DNA of 64,000 nt from Effrenium voratum. Its lineage: Eukaryota > Sar > Dinophyceae > Suessiales > Symbiodiniaceae. The notes beneath the pieces were generated by a model that saw nothing but the letters and a program-made list of their open reading frames with translations, searched no databases and was not told the DNA's origin. Made by a program: the position numbers and the translations under genes. The DNA is taken from contig CAUJNA010001868.1 in NCBI GenBank assembly GCA_963377175.1, positions 958,380-1,022,379 of the forward strand, given 5' to 3'. Every line of letters starts with the position of its first letter. Positions within the stretch are counted from its first letter, which is position 1. This document shows, in pieces, positions 1-11,840 of this stretch.

Positions 1-13
1 ATCCTCTACGACC

Positions 14-313
14 ACAAACAAGGATTAACGGAAAAGTCAGAAATAGGGCAGCTAGTCCGTTAATTACCGCTTGGGCCGGCTTGCGCCCAAGTCACTTCGA
101 GTTGGCCCGGGAGCAGTCGCCTCTCCCGGGGTCGCCCTGAAACTGGCCCTCCCGAAGTTGACCAGAAACAAGGATTAACGGAAAAGTCAGAAATAGGGCA
201 GCTAGTCCGTTAATTACCGCTTGGGCCGGCTTGCGCCCAAGTCACTTCGAGTTGGCCGGGAGCAGTCGCCTCTCCCGGGGTCGCCCTGAAACTGGCCCTC
301 CCGAAGTTGCCCT
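14..313. repeat. Two-copy tandem duplication, 150-bp period
   Basis: The block beginning ACAAGGATTAACGG at about 20 recurs at about 170 and stays nearly identical up to the phrase CTCCCGAAGTTG, with a one-base difference in the GTTGGCC(C)GGG tract. No coding signal is seen. Near-identity points to a recent duplication, although an assembly artefact at a window edge cannot be excluded. Confidence 0.85.
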
Positions 314-535
314 GGACCGGTCGCCGGCAGGGACCGGGACTTGGGACCCTGTCCAGGCTGGTCCCAGTCTGGCGCGGTTTGACTTGACGTATTGGACTCT
401 CTTGCAGAATAGATGGGATCCTCTACTACCACAAGGACGTCAACAACCGCACGGGCCGGCTTGGTCGCAGGGTCATGGGTGCCAGTCCGGAAAGGTGTCT
501 GGAGCGGTGAGGCAGCACAGCATATTGAATTGGGA

Positions 536-944
536 GCTGAGCCTGCTGGTGGGCTGGGAGCTGGGGGCGGTAGTGGCTGGCATGCCCTGAGATGCGCCGG
601 GGCCTGGGCTGGGCAGGCTTTGGGCTGGGCCTGAGACTAGCTTCCACAAGGCTGCAAAGCCATGGGTGGGTTGCTGGCTGCCGGCAGCCGGACTACGCTG
701 CTGGGGCCAGACGCGAGCAGGAGGTCAAGGCCTGGGCAGCCGGACTGAGGGGCTGGGGCACGTCAGACAGGCTTAGTAGCACCAGTTTCAGACACGTGAG
801 ACTGGTCGTTGGCCGGCCAGTCTCAGACACGTTAGACAAACCTGCTTGGCACGGCTGAGCCTGCTGGTGGGCTGGGAGCTGGGGGCCGGCCGTGCCCGAT
901 GCGCGGGGCCTGGGCTGGGCAGGCTGGGCTGGGCTTGCTGGATG
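536..944. repeat. Dispersed GC-rich direct repeat (two copies)
   Basis: The stretch 536-627 (starting GAGCCTGCTGGTGGGCTGGG) is repeated at 854-944 with small differences. The surrounding 314-1158 is rich in GGGCTGGGC words and has no convincing gene. Confidence 0.7.
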
Positions 945-1158
945 ACTTGGGTGCTTGGGCTAGGCCTGTTTCAGACAAGCTTGGCTGGTTGGGCTGGGCC
1001 AGCCTGGCCACCAGGATCTCATGCAATTTTTTTAGTGATTTTCGACAAAAATGGACCCATGGATCTCCACTCCGACGAACCCCGAAAATTTCAAGGCCCG
1101 CCGGACAGGATTCTGGCCCAGCCGACATGGGTGGGCGGGCGGGGTCGGGCCGGCAAAA

Positions 1159-1367
1159 ACCCGGTCCGGACTGGTCCTGGGACCAGTCCCAGGACCAGTC
1201 CCAGGACTGGTCCCAGACCGGTCCCAGGACCGGTTTTGGCTGACTACAAGTAATCCAAAACAGCAGAACCAGGGTCCCAGGACCAGTCCCAGGACTGGTC
1301 CCAGGACTGGTCCCAGGACTGGTCCCAGGACCGGTCCCGGGACCGGTCCCGGGACCGGTCCTGGGAA
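1159..1367. repeat. Minisatellite of CCAGGACTGGTC units
   Basis: Repeated 10-12 bp words of the type GGTCCCAGGACCAGTC run through this tract, interrupted near 1235-1275 by a short unique segment. The open frames across it (poly D-W-S or T-G-P) are by-products of the repeat. Confidence 0.85.
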
Positions 1368-1699
1368 TCCACTTTTTGGGGACTATCATTGATTCCAATC
1401 ACTTCCAGTTGCATCCCACGCCGGTCCCCTCTGCAGGAGGCTGGGACGGGAGGCAGAGGGTCGGCGGATTGCATGAGCCACGGCTGAAAGTCGCATAGAT
1501 GCAGGTTAGTACTGGGCAGTCCTAGTTCACCATGTGTGTAAAGGGACTACCAAGCCAACAACACGTGTGGTCTACCAAAACAGGCACCATTTGAGGTTTG
1601 GTCGAAATATCCAGTAGTTTGCGGTCCAGTTGGGATGGACACGACTCTCTAAATGTCCCACCGGAACGAGGCAACTAACTACTTTTCTCATGTTCAGTA

Positions 1700-1818
1700 C
1701 TTGGACGGTCTGGGAGTTAGCTAAAGGACTAGTAACCCGGGTTGTAACCCACTTACAATGGTTGTAAGTCCCCTGTAACTAGGGTTACTAACCGCTTAGC
1801 TAAGTCCCAGACCATCTA
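1700..1818. mobile_element. MITE-like element with 4-bp target duplication (family L)
   Basis: The left end reads GGTCTGGGAGTTAGCT and the right end is its near inverted complement, GCTAAGTCCCAGACC; the arms extend over about 35 bp. The element is flanked on both sides by AGTA (1696-1699 and 1819-1822), as expected of a target-site duplication. There is no coding capacity. The inner part is itself quasi-palindromic (GTTGTAAC / GTTACTAACC words). Confidence 0.7.
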
Positions 1819-1989
1819 AGTAGGGCAAGAGGAAATTTTGACCGTGGATCAGCCTTGGCTGGAGGTCCGGCCCACAGTGCCGCAATGAAGGCTGCAGCGC
1901 AGCAGCGCGGGCCCCATCGGAGCGGAACTGTTTGGTGTGCGGTACTACAAGGGCCATAGTAAGGATGGGGTGGGAGACTTTAAAGCCAA

Positions 1990-2087
1990 ATGGCTCCGGC
2001 TCAAAATTCAATAGCTAGGGTTACACGGTTTTAGTCTTTCCATTTATCAAGGTGCCATGTTGGTACATTTATTTGAGGCACAGCCAC
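1990..2087. mobile_element. Family B inverted-terminus element
   Basis: It starts with TGGCTCCGGCTCAAAATT and ends with TTGAGGCACAGCCA. Inside is the family word GGTTTTAGTC(C)TTCCATTTA, which recurs at 27,077, 32,868 and 46,000. It is a degenerate copy. Confidence 0.55.
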
Positions 2088-2089
2088 AT

Positions 2090-3998
2090 TGTGTCATAGG
2101 AGAACAATCTGTGTAAATCGCGGAGATGCGAGGTTCAAAGAGGTGCCCAAGAAAAAGGATTCCTACAAGCTTTGACCACAGATCCATCGAGGATTCCATC
2201 GGGGTTGATCCTGAGAGGCCCCCAAATGACCATTGGAAAATTATTCCCACTGCGCGGAAACATCTCATGTGTTGAGGATTTGTTCCCCCGATGGTGAGCC
2301 CAAGGGCCTCAATCATTGTGGCCAACTTGTTGCGTTGCAAGCTTGATGGGAACCGAACCTCGCAGCCTTACTCAACCATGATGGACCCTTGGACCCTTGG
2401 CGCAGTGATTGCTGCTCCAGCTTGTGCTTGGGCTGCTTCGGAATATCAAGAGACTCCACGGCACAGAGCCGCCCGGCCTTTTGATTGGGAACAACATGAA
2501 ACCAAGCATTTTGGCAGGGTTCAGCTGCTGTGCAGTTCTCAACAACATGGAGTCGTTGGCCGTTGTTTCGAGGTGGCTTTCTCTTTACTTGCCGGACAAG
2601 TGGACTTGCCCGGCCAACATGGTTGGCTTTTGTAAAGCAACCCCTCAACTTCCTCCAAAGAGACAACCCTGTCTCCTGGGAGGTTCTCACTTTGTCCTGA
2701 GTTCTTATCCAGATGATATCCAGATGGTAGCATATAGCAGTGGTGTCCCTTGTTGTGTCGTCCGCGGATTACAGATTAGGATCGGGGAGTTGTCCATTTT
2801 GAATAACGTTCGCACTCCTGCAGACGTGTGTCGATGTTTTTGTTGACACGCTGTGGTTTTTGGAGCAGCCTCCTTGGGTCAAATGGGTGTTGAACAACCA
2901 AGGCTTCAAAGGCGGATCCCAAAATGGGGCCCGGCTTTGGCAGGCCTTTCGCAAATGTACGAATGGGGGGGAGTACCCTAATGTACGAGAACTTGCTTGG
3001 TACATTTCGGAGGCGTTTTTGACGCTCGCGGACCCCAACAGTTCCCGGCACTTGCCAAAGCCAACCCCCGGCCAGGCTCGGAACGCCCAGCCCCTCGGAG
3101 CCTCCTCCGAGCTTCGAGATCCCGAAGAGCTGGTTGAGCTCCAGGCGCAATCCTCACCGAGGGACCGAATGGGCGCTTTGTGGTTGGAGCCTCCAAACTG
3201 GTGGCGTTCCTTTTGGTTTCCCTGTAACCACAACGAAGGGGTACCCTCGACACACTCGAACTTGTAGCAACAAGTCCTCGGCAGAGGAGAGGGAGTTGGG
3301 TGCGGGTTTCAATGGGTGCCGGACCATGTGGTGGACCTCATGTTTGGGGCATCCACGTCAAACAATTTCTTGTGAGGTGGGTTCCAATTGAAACTTGCAG
3401 CCGGCAAATTCAGAATCCACTTCTTTTGCTCGGGACTTTCAGAGTGCTGGTCTTCTTGGCGCCGAAGGGCCCTTCATTTCCTTGCCATTGCCGTTTTGCC
3501 TTGCGGCCAGCAGACTCGTCCCATCATCTTTCACTTGCAGAATTGTAGACTCGCCAGGTGATGCCTTGACTTTGGCTTGCAAATATGTAAGTGTCACACA
3601 CAGTGACAAATTGCCAAGGTTTGCATCGTGGAACAGAAGACACAAAACACTGCAGAACGATAAGGGTAAAGAACAGTGACAACCCCAAGACCCCTCAAAA
3701 CGATACAGCCTGGCAACTTTCGCGTCAGAGCTGAATCTGCAATCCGTCAACTGGGATCGGTCAAGGGCGAACCGCGGCTGAGCGCAGGGAATTCGCTGGA
3801 GAGCCCTTGGCCAAATTGGCCAAAGTCTCCAAGGTGGGGAGTGGATGAGCCGAGCGAGAGACGGTCTTCGATTCGGCTTTTGGGTCGAAGCTCTTGGACC
3901 AAGCCCGTGATAAAAGGAACATTTGCCCGTCGCAAAAATAAAAAAAAAGCAAGAGCTAAATTTACAAGAACGCCAAAGCCGCCCCCCCCCCCCAAGAA
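2090..3998. other. No supported gene
   Basis: Several frames of 90-150 codons overlap on both strands, but none has a recognisable domain, a consistent codon pattern or plausible AG^G-bounded exons. Nothing else stands out apart from a C-tract just before the AAC repeat. Confidence 0.5.
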
Positions 3999-4076
<78 letters not shown>

Positions 4077-4078
4077 CG
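3999..4078. repeat. (AAC)n microsatellite
   Basis: About 25 uninterrupted AAC/CAA units follow a C-tract. The poly-N, poly-T, poly-V, poly-L and poly-C frames across it on both strands are artefacts of this repeat. Confidence 0.95.
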
Positions 4079-4514
4079 GAAAGAGATGGAGGAGCAAATA
4101 GAGACAAGGTCTAGAAGTCTGTGGGGAACTATGTTTGATCGAGTCAAGCGGTTGCCAAGACCATTGCAAGGTGAGGAATGAGGCCCATGCAAGCAGTTTC
4201 AAGCCGCTGCAACTCTGACCATCAACCGTGCGCCATCAGATTTGCCGTCACATGGAGAGCAGGAACTTGAAATATGAAGACACGCTGACAGCAACAAGTT
4301 TACTTTTTGCTGGTCAGGGGACCCAAGCAAGTTCCAGCTTGCGCCAAAGGACAATAATCCTAGAACCCATTCAACAGGTCGCCCAAGTTTTGCTGGGCTT
4401 CAGTTGCACTAGCGGTCAAGCGCGAAAGCCTCGGCAAAGGTGCCTGCCAGGGCCGCCGAAGGCTCTCCTAGAGGCGGACTTTGCTCGCTTCGAGCAAGAA
4501 ATCAGGGCTGTCCT

Positions 4515-4651
4515 TTGTGGATGGTTGCGAAATCCATTCCGAACCACTTAAGGAAACCATGGTTGAAACCATGGTTTGTTAACTGGTATTTACAGGGGAA
4601 TCATCAGAAACCAGGGTTTCTTAGGTGGTGCAGGATTTCGGCCATCCACAG
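4515..4651. mobile_element. Family D inverted-terminus element
   Basis: The left end is TGTGGATGGTTGCGAAATCC and the right end is GGATTTCGGCCATCCACAG, its near inverted complement. Internally it has AAACCATGGTTGAAACCATGG. Relatives lie at 18,460 and 48,100, with fragments at 12,175 and 13,010. Confidence 0.75.
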
Positions 4652-5100
4652 TATGGCAAGGGACCACCCAAAATACCCACAAAAACCGGGGGTCTTGGCA
4701 TTTCCGGTTTTTTGGCACCTCAAACATCACCCACGTTCAACACGAGCTTCCTTTGGGTGGGGTGATGTTCAACGGGGACATACAACGAACCTTGCAAATG
4801 GCATTTATGAATTTCCCTCCCCCTAAAAAGTGAGGTGAACCCAGTGATTCCTTGTTCGCACCACCTGAACACCGGATGAATGCCTTACAAAAGCAGCCCA
4901 CATGCCTGCGATTCCCGCATTAGCCCCCACTTCCTTTTGGTCCAACAGGCGAATCCCTCCCTTGCAGAAGAACTGGCCGCAAAGACGGCACAAACAAGCT
5001 CATCGACCATTAGACTGCTCTTGGACCACTTAGTGGGCCACGGTTTGCATCTATCTTTAGTTATTTAGTTGCAGTGCCTTCTTCAAACCTATGCACAAAC

Positions 5101-5120
5101 CCAAACCCTAAACCCTAAAC
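5101..5120. repeat. Interstitial telomere-type tract
   Basis: CCAAACCCTAAACCCTAAAC is a run of CCCTAAA, the Arabidopsis-type telomere unit that is also known from dinoflagellates. It lies far from any visible chromosome end. Confidence 0.8.
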
Positions 5121-5566
5121 AAGACTCGTCCTGACAGCTTGGCTCTCCCAAAGCTCGCGCTGGGCTTCTGGGAGTTCAATTCGACTGCAATGGGTGCAGC
5201 ATCCATTTCGAGGCAGTTTTCCCCGCGGCATTGGAAGTAGGCAACAATACAAGAAGCCTGCAATGTGGGATATGTTGTCACGGCGCTGGCAAGTTTGGCC
5301 TGAAAAAAACAAGGCACGTCAAAGGCTGAATGTATGAGTTCATAGTTGAGGCGGCCTAAAAGAATCAGAAACGGCCACCATTCATTCGGTGAGGTCCGGG
5401 TAGGGACAAAATGACATGGCTTTACGGGGGTGAACCCATGTTGATTCCCTTGAATGTCAATGAACCGGGCAGAAGTGGCGGTTGTTCCTTGTGGGTTGCT
5501 TAAACATTTGCCAAGAAGGGGTTTGCATTTTGTCTCTGCTGGCATGTTCTCATCATGTTTTCCGAG

Positions 5567-5705
5567 TCAGAGAGAGAGAGGAGAGAAAGAGAGAGGGAGA
5601 GAGAGAGAGAGAGAGAGAGAGACATAGAGGGAGAGCGAGAGTGGGAGAGAAAGAGAGAGAGACAGGGAGAGCGAGAGTGAGACAGCGAGAGTGAGACAAA
5701 GAGTA
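5567..5705. repeat. GA-rich simple repeat
   Basis: Runs of GAGAGA and GAGAGTGAGACA. The long R/E-rich and S/L-rich frames across it are not genes. Confidence 0.9.
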
Positions 5706-5819
5706 TGCAAGAGTGAGAGTTAGAACAAGAGTAAGAGAGGGATGAAGAGAAGTAGGAAGCGACGAGAGCAAACCCGCACAAGAAACCGAGAAAGCTTTCT
5801 TTCCTTGACTGTTGTTGGG

Positions 5820-5926
5820 TTGGATCTTTAGACTTTAACTTTTTGGGAAATAAAGGTGTTTTCCACTAACCCCCCAAAAAGTTAAACTTTTTGCAGGGGG
5901 GTCAACAGCAACCAAGTTAAAGAAGC
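5820..5926 (+). repeat. Family F (introner-like) dispersed element
   Basis: It contains TTTAGACTTTAACTTTTTGG, then AAAGGTGTTTTCCACTAA and the ending GGGGTCAACAGCAACCAAG. The same order is seen at 21,936-22,070 and, as two partial copies, in intron 12 (38,196-38,398). The copy here lies outside any recognised gene. Confidence 0.7.
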
Positions 5927-6192
5927 TTGTTACAAGATCAGATGAAGGCATTTGGAAGGTATGAGGCTGAGGCAACCACCTGCTAGGTGGACCGCACCAG
6001 GTATTGCGCGTGCGAACTGCCCCTTTTAGGTTCTCAAGTAACTCATTGATATCATTTGTCAAGGTAATATATATATATATATGCATATCTGGGTGAATTT
6101 TATCGACCTCACTTGACCTCACCCCAAATGGTGGTTTACATGGGGAATACTCTCCAACCACCTTGTTTCAGGCTGGTGAAATATTAGAATTC

Positions 6193-6223
<31 letters not shown>

Positions 6224-6226
6224 TGT

Positions 6227-6339
6227 CTAGGTCCCCCAGTAGTGCCCTTCTACCTTTTTTTGGGGAGGGTTTCTCTACTAAACTAGACTACAGAAAGAAG
6301 TTGGTACCCTTATTCTAACCTCTCTACTGGAGGACCTAG
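6227..6339 (+). mobile_element. Family A TIR element, 113 bp
   Basis: The termini are CTAGGTCCCCCAGTAG and CTACTGGAGGACCTAG, nearly perfect inverted repeats. The flanks carry a 4-bp target duplication, ATGT (6223-6226 and 6340-6343). The inside has the family words GGGGAGGGTTTC, AGACTACAGAAA and GGTACCCTTATTCTA. No ORF. An (AT)n tract lies directly upstream. Confidence 0.85.
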
Positions 6340-6802
6340 ATGTGGCTAAAACCGGTGCGTAGATATTTATGATCAGGACTCCTGTTCGTAATTCGTAGCC
6401 TTCAACATGATTAATCAGACTTCATTGCCCGGCTGGCCAGGCCACACAGATACAGTGCCTGGCTCAGGCAACACCACCAAGTCCATGGTAATCTACATTG
6501 TGTCTTACAAAGAAAGTTGCTCTGATTACTCTGGAAGGTTCACGCCGATTGACAGAAGTTGGTGACCGGTACGATCAAGGTGTTCACCCCCGCCCCAAAC
6601 CGATGCTTTCAGAGTTATGTTCAAACAGCAAAGTACCACTATATATATATACATAATAAGAACTCTTCCATGCCGCGGAGTGTCTCAAGGGAGTGAAGGC
6701 GATGGTCGAGAGTTTCTCGACAAAAACCCAAAGAACATTATATGCATACATATATATATATATATATATATCTAGATATACAATATACCCAGACCGCCGG
6801 TT

Positions 6803-6832
6803 CCCTAAACTCTAAACCCTAAACCCTAAACC
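6803..6832. repeat. Interstitial telomere-type tract
   Basis: About four CCCTAAA units, one degenerate (CCCTAAACTCTAAACCC). This is the second such tract within 2 kb. Confidence 0.8.
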
Positions 6833-7599
6833 GATTCTTATAATGGACGAGACCAGCAGAGATGTTGCACAGACTTTCCGTTGGAAGACTACTGGACTGC
6901 GCACTTCCATGTTTGTTGGTACTGATACAATCCACTGGTGTCATGGGATTACTACATACGGTGCGCGAAGTCAGCCTCAGTCCAGGGTTGCTCATCCAAT
7001 TGTGACAAGAACCTGAGAAGTGGTTGCCGTATTTGGTCGCGGCAAGTCGAAGTCACGGAAACTGGAACCCAAGGTGCGCCGACCTGCGCCCCAGCAGGGT
7101 GGCTCAGAGCTTCTATGGCTTTCCTGAAAGGGAGATATCCTAACAGACATGGCTTGTTGGGTTCGGTTGTTTGGAGTGCATGTTTCGGAAATGGAGGGAC
7201 CATCAAATGGAGGACCATCAAATTGCCTCGTTTTTGCTTGCCCTTTCTGTGAAAAGGTTGGGCGCCAGCTTGGCACAGTTCTGAGACCTGCCGACCGTTG
7301 TTGGGCTGGGACCAGAGGCTGATGGTCTTCGGCCTGAAACCGAGCAAAGCACAAGGTGTCCTACTTTATTGGCATGGTCACCACCACCAGATGAAGTTGT
7401 TTATTGTTATTTTCTTTTTCTTTCGTTGCCCCTAAGCTTAATCAATGTTCTGCCATTCTTTTGATCGGGTTGACCGGGATCAACATGAAGCACGGATCCC
7501 GCCCAAGTCTGACCGAGGTGCGATTCGCAGTTCGCTTGCTGGTGGGTGGACACATTTGGCAGCTATGTGTGGCCAGAGGCGGGGGGGAATTCGATGTAA

Positions 7600-7620
7600 C
7601 TAGGTCCCTGGAGGACCTAG
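7600..7620. mobile_element. Footprint of a family A element (termini only)
   Basis: CTAGGTCC, then CTGGA, then GGACCTAG: the two family A ends meet with almost nothing between them. It could be an excision footprint or an extreme internal deletion; a chance 8-bp palindrome is possible but less likely given the match to the family. Confidence 0.55.
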
Positions 7621-7964
7621 TTAAGCTTCCGATGATTTCCGACGCTCAGGACCAGAGTCATAACCTCACGCACACCGGCTCCCGCCTGAGCCTTCAGGCA
7701 ATATTAAACGGCAGGGGCTTGACGATAACTTGGGCGCAGAGTACGGACTGTTTGGAGGAAGCTTTGATATTCGTTGCACACTGGGGGATGTGGTCGACAT
7801 TGTCTTCGTTTCTCTTTGGCTTGTTGCAGAAGCGCTGGCAAACAACCGCCTACGTGCCAGTTTCTTCGTGCATTTGAAATGCCTGCCTTTGGGTGAGGCG
7901 CTGTTTTAGCACAAATGGTGGAGGTTGGACTCTTCCCTGGATATTTGTTTGTGTGTTGTTTGTT

Positions 7965-8450
7965 CTTTGCATTGTGTTTGTTTGTTTGTTTGTTTGTTTG
8001 TTTGTTTGCTTGCTTGCTTGCTTGTTTGTTTGTTTGGTTTGGTTTGGTTTGGTTTGGTTTGGTTTGGTTTGGTTTGGTGTGTTTGGTTTGGTTTGGTTTG
8101 GTTTGGTGTGTTTGGTTTGTTTGGTTTGTTTGTGTTTGTTTGTGTTTGTTTGTGTTTGTTTGTGTTTGTTTGTGTTTGTTTGTGTTTGTTTGTGTTTGTT
8201 TGTGTTTGTTTGTTTTGGTTGTTTTGTTTGTTGTTTGCGCTGCTTCTGTGTTTGTTGTCGTTGTGTTTTTCTATGTTTGCTTGTTTGTTTGTTGTTGATT
8301 TGTTTATTTAATTGGTTGGTTGTTTGTTTGCTTGTTTGTTTGTTTGTTTGAGTGTTGGTTTGTGTCGGGTCGGGTTGGGTTGGGTTGGTTTGTCATTTGG
8401 GTTGGGCTTGTTTGGTTTGTTGGTTTGTTGGTTTGTTTGGTTGTTTGTTC
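7965..8450. repeat. TTTG / GGTTT simple-repeat tract
   Basis: Successive blocks of TTTG, GGTTT, TGTTTGTT and TTGG words. The poly C-L-F-V frames read from it are artefacts. Confidence 0.95.
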
Positions 8451-8837
8451 CGATCGTCCAAGCGGGAGATGGGGTATGTTTCCCATCAAACCCCGGGAGT
8501 AGCCTAGCCAAAGAACTCCCACCAGCTTTGGTTCCGCGAAACCAGCGATACCCTCATGTCCGCATTGTCACAGAACCCACCAGAGGGTCACTTTCGAAGG
8601 AGAATAGTGCAGGACCCCGAAACGTCAGGTTCCATGTGGAGAGGAGGGTTATTCTTTCTTTGGATTGGTGGTTTGGGGATATGACTTATCAAGACCTTCG
8701 TCGCATCTTGCCGTGCCAACTTCTTGCGTTGGAAATGGCGTCATGGTGTTGGCCTCCGAACCTGACCCCTGGAATGGATCCATTGGAAGGGCAAGCTCTT
8801 GTGTGTTTCAGCAGGGAAGCCAGAATCACTTTGGCGC

Positions 8838-8940
8838 ATTTTGCTTGGATGTTAGGATTTCAGCTTTTTGCCAACTAATGGGTTTCCATTAAACCACTGA
8901 AACTTAACTTTTAGCAGGGGAGCAGAAAGCAACCAAGAGA
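8838..8940 (+). repeat. Family F2 dispersed element
   Basis: TTTTGCTTGGATGTTAGGA, then TTAAACCACTGAAACTTAAC and AGCAACCAAG. A closely similar copy occupies 63,411-63,515 in intron 30. The tail AGCAACCAAG resembles the end of family F. Confidence 0.65.
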
Positions 8941-10135
8941 ATGTAAATCACCGCTAAATTTGCTTTCCAACATGTGGTGACTGTTTTTCTTCATCGGGGC
9001 AGGATGCAAGCACGCAAACAATACCAGAGTCAATTCACAGCTGTATAATCTAGATACCCAGCGACTAGATCACTTTGTTATATAATACATTCGCTATATA
9101 TATATACAAGCTGAGTCAACAGTTTGGGGTGCACCCTCTCGGTGTTGCGGGTTGACTGGTATCCCGGTAATTGTCCCTTTCTGAGCGGGATGCGTCACAT
9201 GCGCGCACGAAACGCCTAAGGCTCAAGAAGCTGGATGCTGCCAACTCCAGCCTGCTGAGACATCGGATGTATGTTCGCTCCCCAATTCTTTGTGCCCGAT
9301 ACTTGTTGTGAGACCTGTTAAAATAATTTTCAGGAAGTGTGACTTGTCAAAGTCAGACCCCAAGTCAACCGAGTGGTGGCTTTGAGATTGCCACACTGCA
9401 GACCCCTTCGTAGGAAACCAATCAAGTTGAAGGGTTTGACTCCTGAAATGAACATTATACTCTGGACCCTTGGCCTTGTGTCTCCTTTTGCCAACATCCA
9501 CTGAACCTCAGGGGCTGAAAAGGCAGACATAAGGGGTGCAGCTTCTGTTGCTGGAAGGGCGCAAGTTCGTTCAGCACAACCGAAACTATTGATTCTCGAG
9601 AAAGCCGTGTGCTGTCTTGATGTTGAGGCAGTGCAAATTCTGTGGATGCGACTCTCCCAGGCTTCCAAGCTTCTCCCTCACCAAACGGCTGGTTTGTTTC
9701 CTTTCGGCTTGCTCTTCAAGCGGTCCGCTATGTTGGGACTCCAAAGATTTGCCAATGAATTGGGCCATGCGTGTCTAGTCTTCCGGCACAGGAGCTAGAT
9801 GCGCAGAAATGTGCCCCTCGTGGTAACAACGCCACGAGTAGGCGGCATCCAATCCCGAAGGGAATGCCAAGTCATAGGCTAGCCAATGAAGAAAGAGAAC
9901 AAAACCGAGCGCATGGGCACTGGCTTGCTTCGGCTTTTTGGTCTCACCTTTGCAAAGCCGCCAGGCAGCTTGCGGGCTCAGACGGCCATGTAGATTCCGG
10001 AAGGCCCTGGCGCCGCCGAGCCATGAAATGGGCAGCGGGCTGAGATGGCTGAGCGGATGCCGCTCCATGGGGATGGTCGAAGCCATCAGCTTGAGCTTGT
10101 GAGAGCGAGGGATCGAAGGTGAAGTGCACTGGTGC
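8941..10135. other. No supported gene
   Basis: Short overlapping frames on both strands without a recognisable domain. Nothing else stands out except a short (AT)n tract near 9,096. Confidence 0.45.
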
Positions 10136-10141
10136 CATGGG

Positions 10142-10250
10142 TATCTGGGTGTGGATCAAAAATCGGGTGACCCCACAATGGAACCCTGGCAAGTGGAAAC
10201 ATGGACCAACACCTGCGGTCCCTGGTGGCTTAATTTTGGCCCACACCCAT
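10142..10250 (-). mobile_element. Family B inverted-terminus element
   Basis: It opens with GGGTGTGGATCAAAAATC and closes with TTTTGGCCCACACCC. The inner AACCCTGGCAAGTGGAAACA is the complement of the family word, so this copy is in reverse orientation. A matching copy is at about 48,417. Confidence 0.65.
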
Positions 10251-10827
10251 CTCGGGAAGGGCTACGCGTCCAGACACGGGCAGAAAATGAGATGCACTGT
10301 ACTATTCGATGTCTACGACGCTGAAACGGCTACCGGTGTAGCTTTCGTTGTAGACGGAGGCACAGGTTTGGTTGTCAAAGTTACCGGAAGGCGCAACCTG
10401 TTTCCCAAGCGGGGCCACGCTTTTTTGACCGCTTCTTTCGCGCAAATGAAAGTGTGTGGATCAATGTCCCAGACCTCCAGTACCCAAATTGCTCCCTTTT
10501 TCCCTTTTGGCCCCGAGTTCATCAAAGGAGTTCCTGGTTGATAGAGGTACCAAATGGCCACGCCGCATTCTGAGGCGCTGCTTCATCGGATGCAAAGCCC
10601 GATTGCCGCGCCAACACAGCGATCTCCTCAGCGCCCTTTTTTTTTCCGGGAGAGGACGTTTCGAAAGCGACTTTGTCGCTGGAGTGCTGAGTGTGCCGGA
10701 AAACGGGGCGGGGAGGGGGGTGGTCCAAAAGACGTTTGATTTGCAGAGCGGTTTTCGTGCAACATGGCGTTGTGTTTGTTTGATTTTGAGATCTGATTCT
10801 AGCAGAGCGCCTGTTGCAGATGATTTG

Positions 10828-11840
10828 CTTTCCCTCGCTTTCCTTGCCTTCCTTTGCTTTCCCTCGCTTTTCCTTGCCTTCCTTTGCTTTCCCTCGCTTT
10901 CCTTGCCTTCCTTTGCTTTCCCTCGCTTTCCTTGCCTTCCTTTGCTTTCCCTCGCTTTTCCTTGCCTTCCTTTGCTTTCCCTCGCTTTCCTTGCCTTCCT
11001 TTGCTTTTCCTCGCTTTCCTTGCCTTCCTTTGCTTTCCCTCCTTGCTGTTCCTTGCTTTCGGTTGCTGTCTCTCCCTTTCGGTCGCTTTCCCTCACTTTC
11101 CCTTGCTTTCTTTTGCTTTCCCTCGCTTTCCTTGCCTTCCTTTGCCTTCCCTCGCTTTCCTTGCCTTCCTTTGCTTTCCCTCGCTTTTCCTTGCCTTCCT
11201 TTGCTTTCCCTCCTTGCTGTTCCTTGCTTTCGGTTGATGTCTGTCTCTTTCGGTCGCTTTCCCTCACTTTCCCTTGCTTTCTTTTGCTTTCCCTCGCTTT
11301 CCTTGCCTTCCTTTGCTTTCCCTCGCTTTCCTTGCCTTCCTTTGCTTTCCCTCGCTTTTCCTTGCCTTCCTTTGCTTTCCCTCCTTGCTTTTGCTGGCTT
11401 TCGGTTGCTGTCTCTCCCTTTCGGTCGCTTTCCCTCACTTTCCCTTGCTTTCTTTTGCTTTCCCTCGCTTTCCTTGCCTTCCTTTGCTTTCCCTCGCTTT
11501 CCTTGCCTTCCTTTGCTTTCCCTCGCTTTTCCTTGCCTTCCTTTGCTTGCCTTCCTTTGCTTTCCCTCGCTTTTCCTTGCCTTCCTTTGCTTTCCCTCCT
11601 TGCTTTTCCTTGCTTTTGGTTGCTGTCTCTCCCTTTCGGTCGCTTTCCCTCACTTTCCCTTGCCTTCCTTTGCGTTCCCTCGCTTTCCTTGCCTTCCTTT
11701 GCTTTCCCTCGCTTTTCCTTGCCTTCCTTTGCTTTCCCTCCTTGCTGTTCCTTGCTTTCGGTTGCTGTCCCTCCCTTGCGGTTGCTTTCCCTCACTTTCC
11801 CTTGCTTTCTTTTCCCTGCTTTCGGTTGTCCTCTTGCTCG
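10828..11840. repeat. Pyrimidine-rich minisatellite with higher-order structure
   Basis: The basic word CTTTGCTTTCCCTCGCTTTC recurs in blocks, and a larger unit of roughly 180 bp (marked by TTGCTGTTCCTTGCTTTCGG) repeats about five times. Three frames on each strand stay open for 100-490 codons because the tract is C/T-only; none of them is credible as a protein. Confidence 0.9.

Noticed and set aside
3439..4107. A 222-codon minus-strand frame rich in valine
   Set aside because: Its core is the (AAC)n microsatellite read backwards.
7893..8351. Cysteine/leucine/phenylalanine-rich frames that look like membrane proteins
   Set aside because: Translation of TTTG and GGTTT repeats in all three frames.
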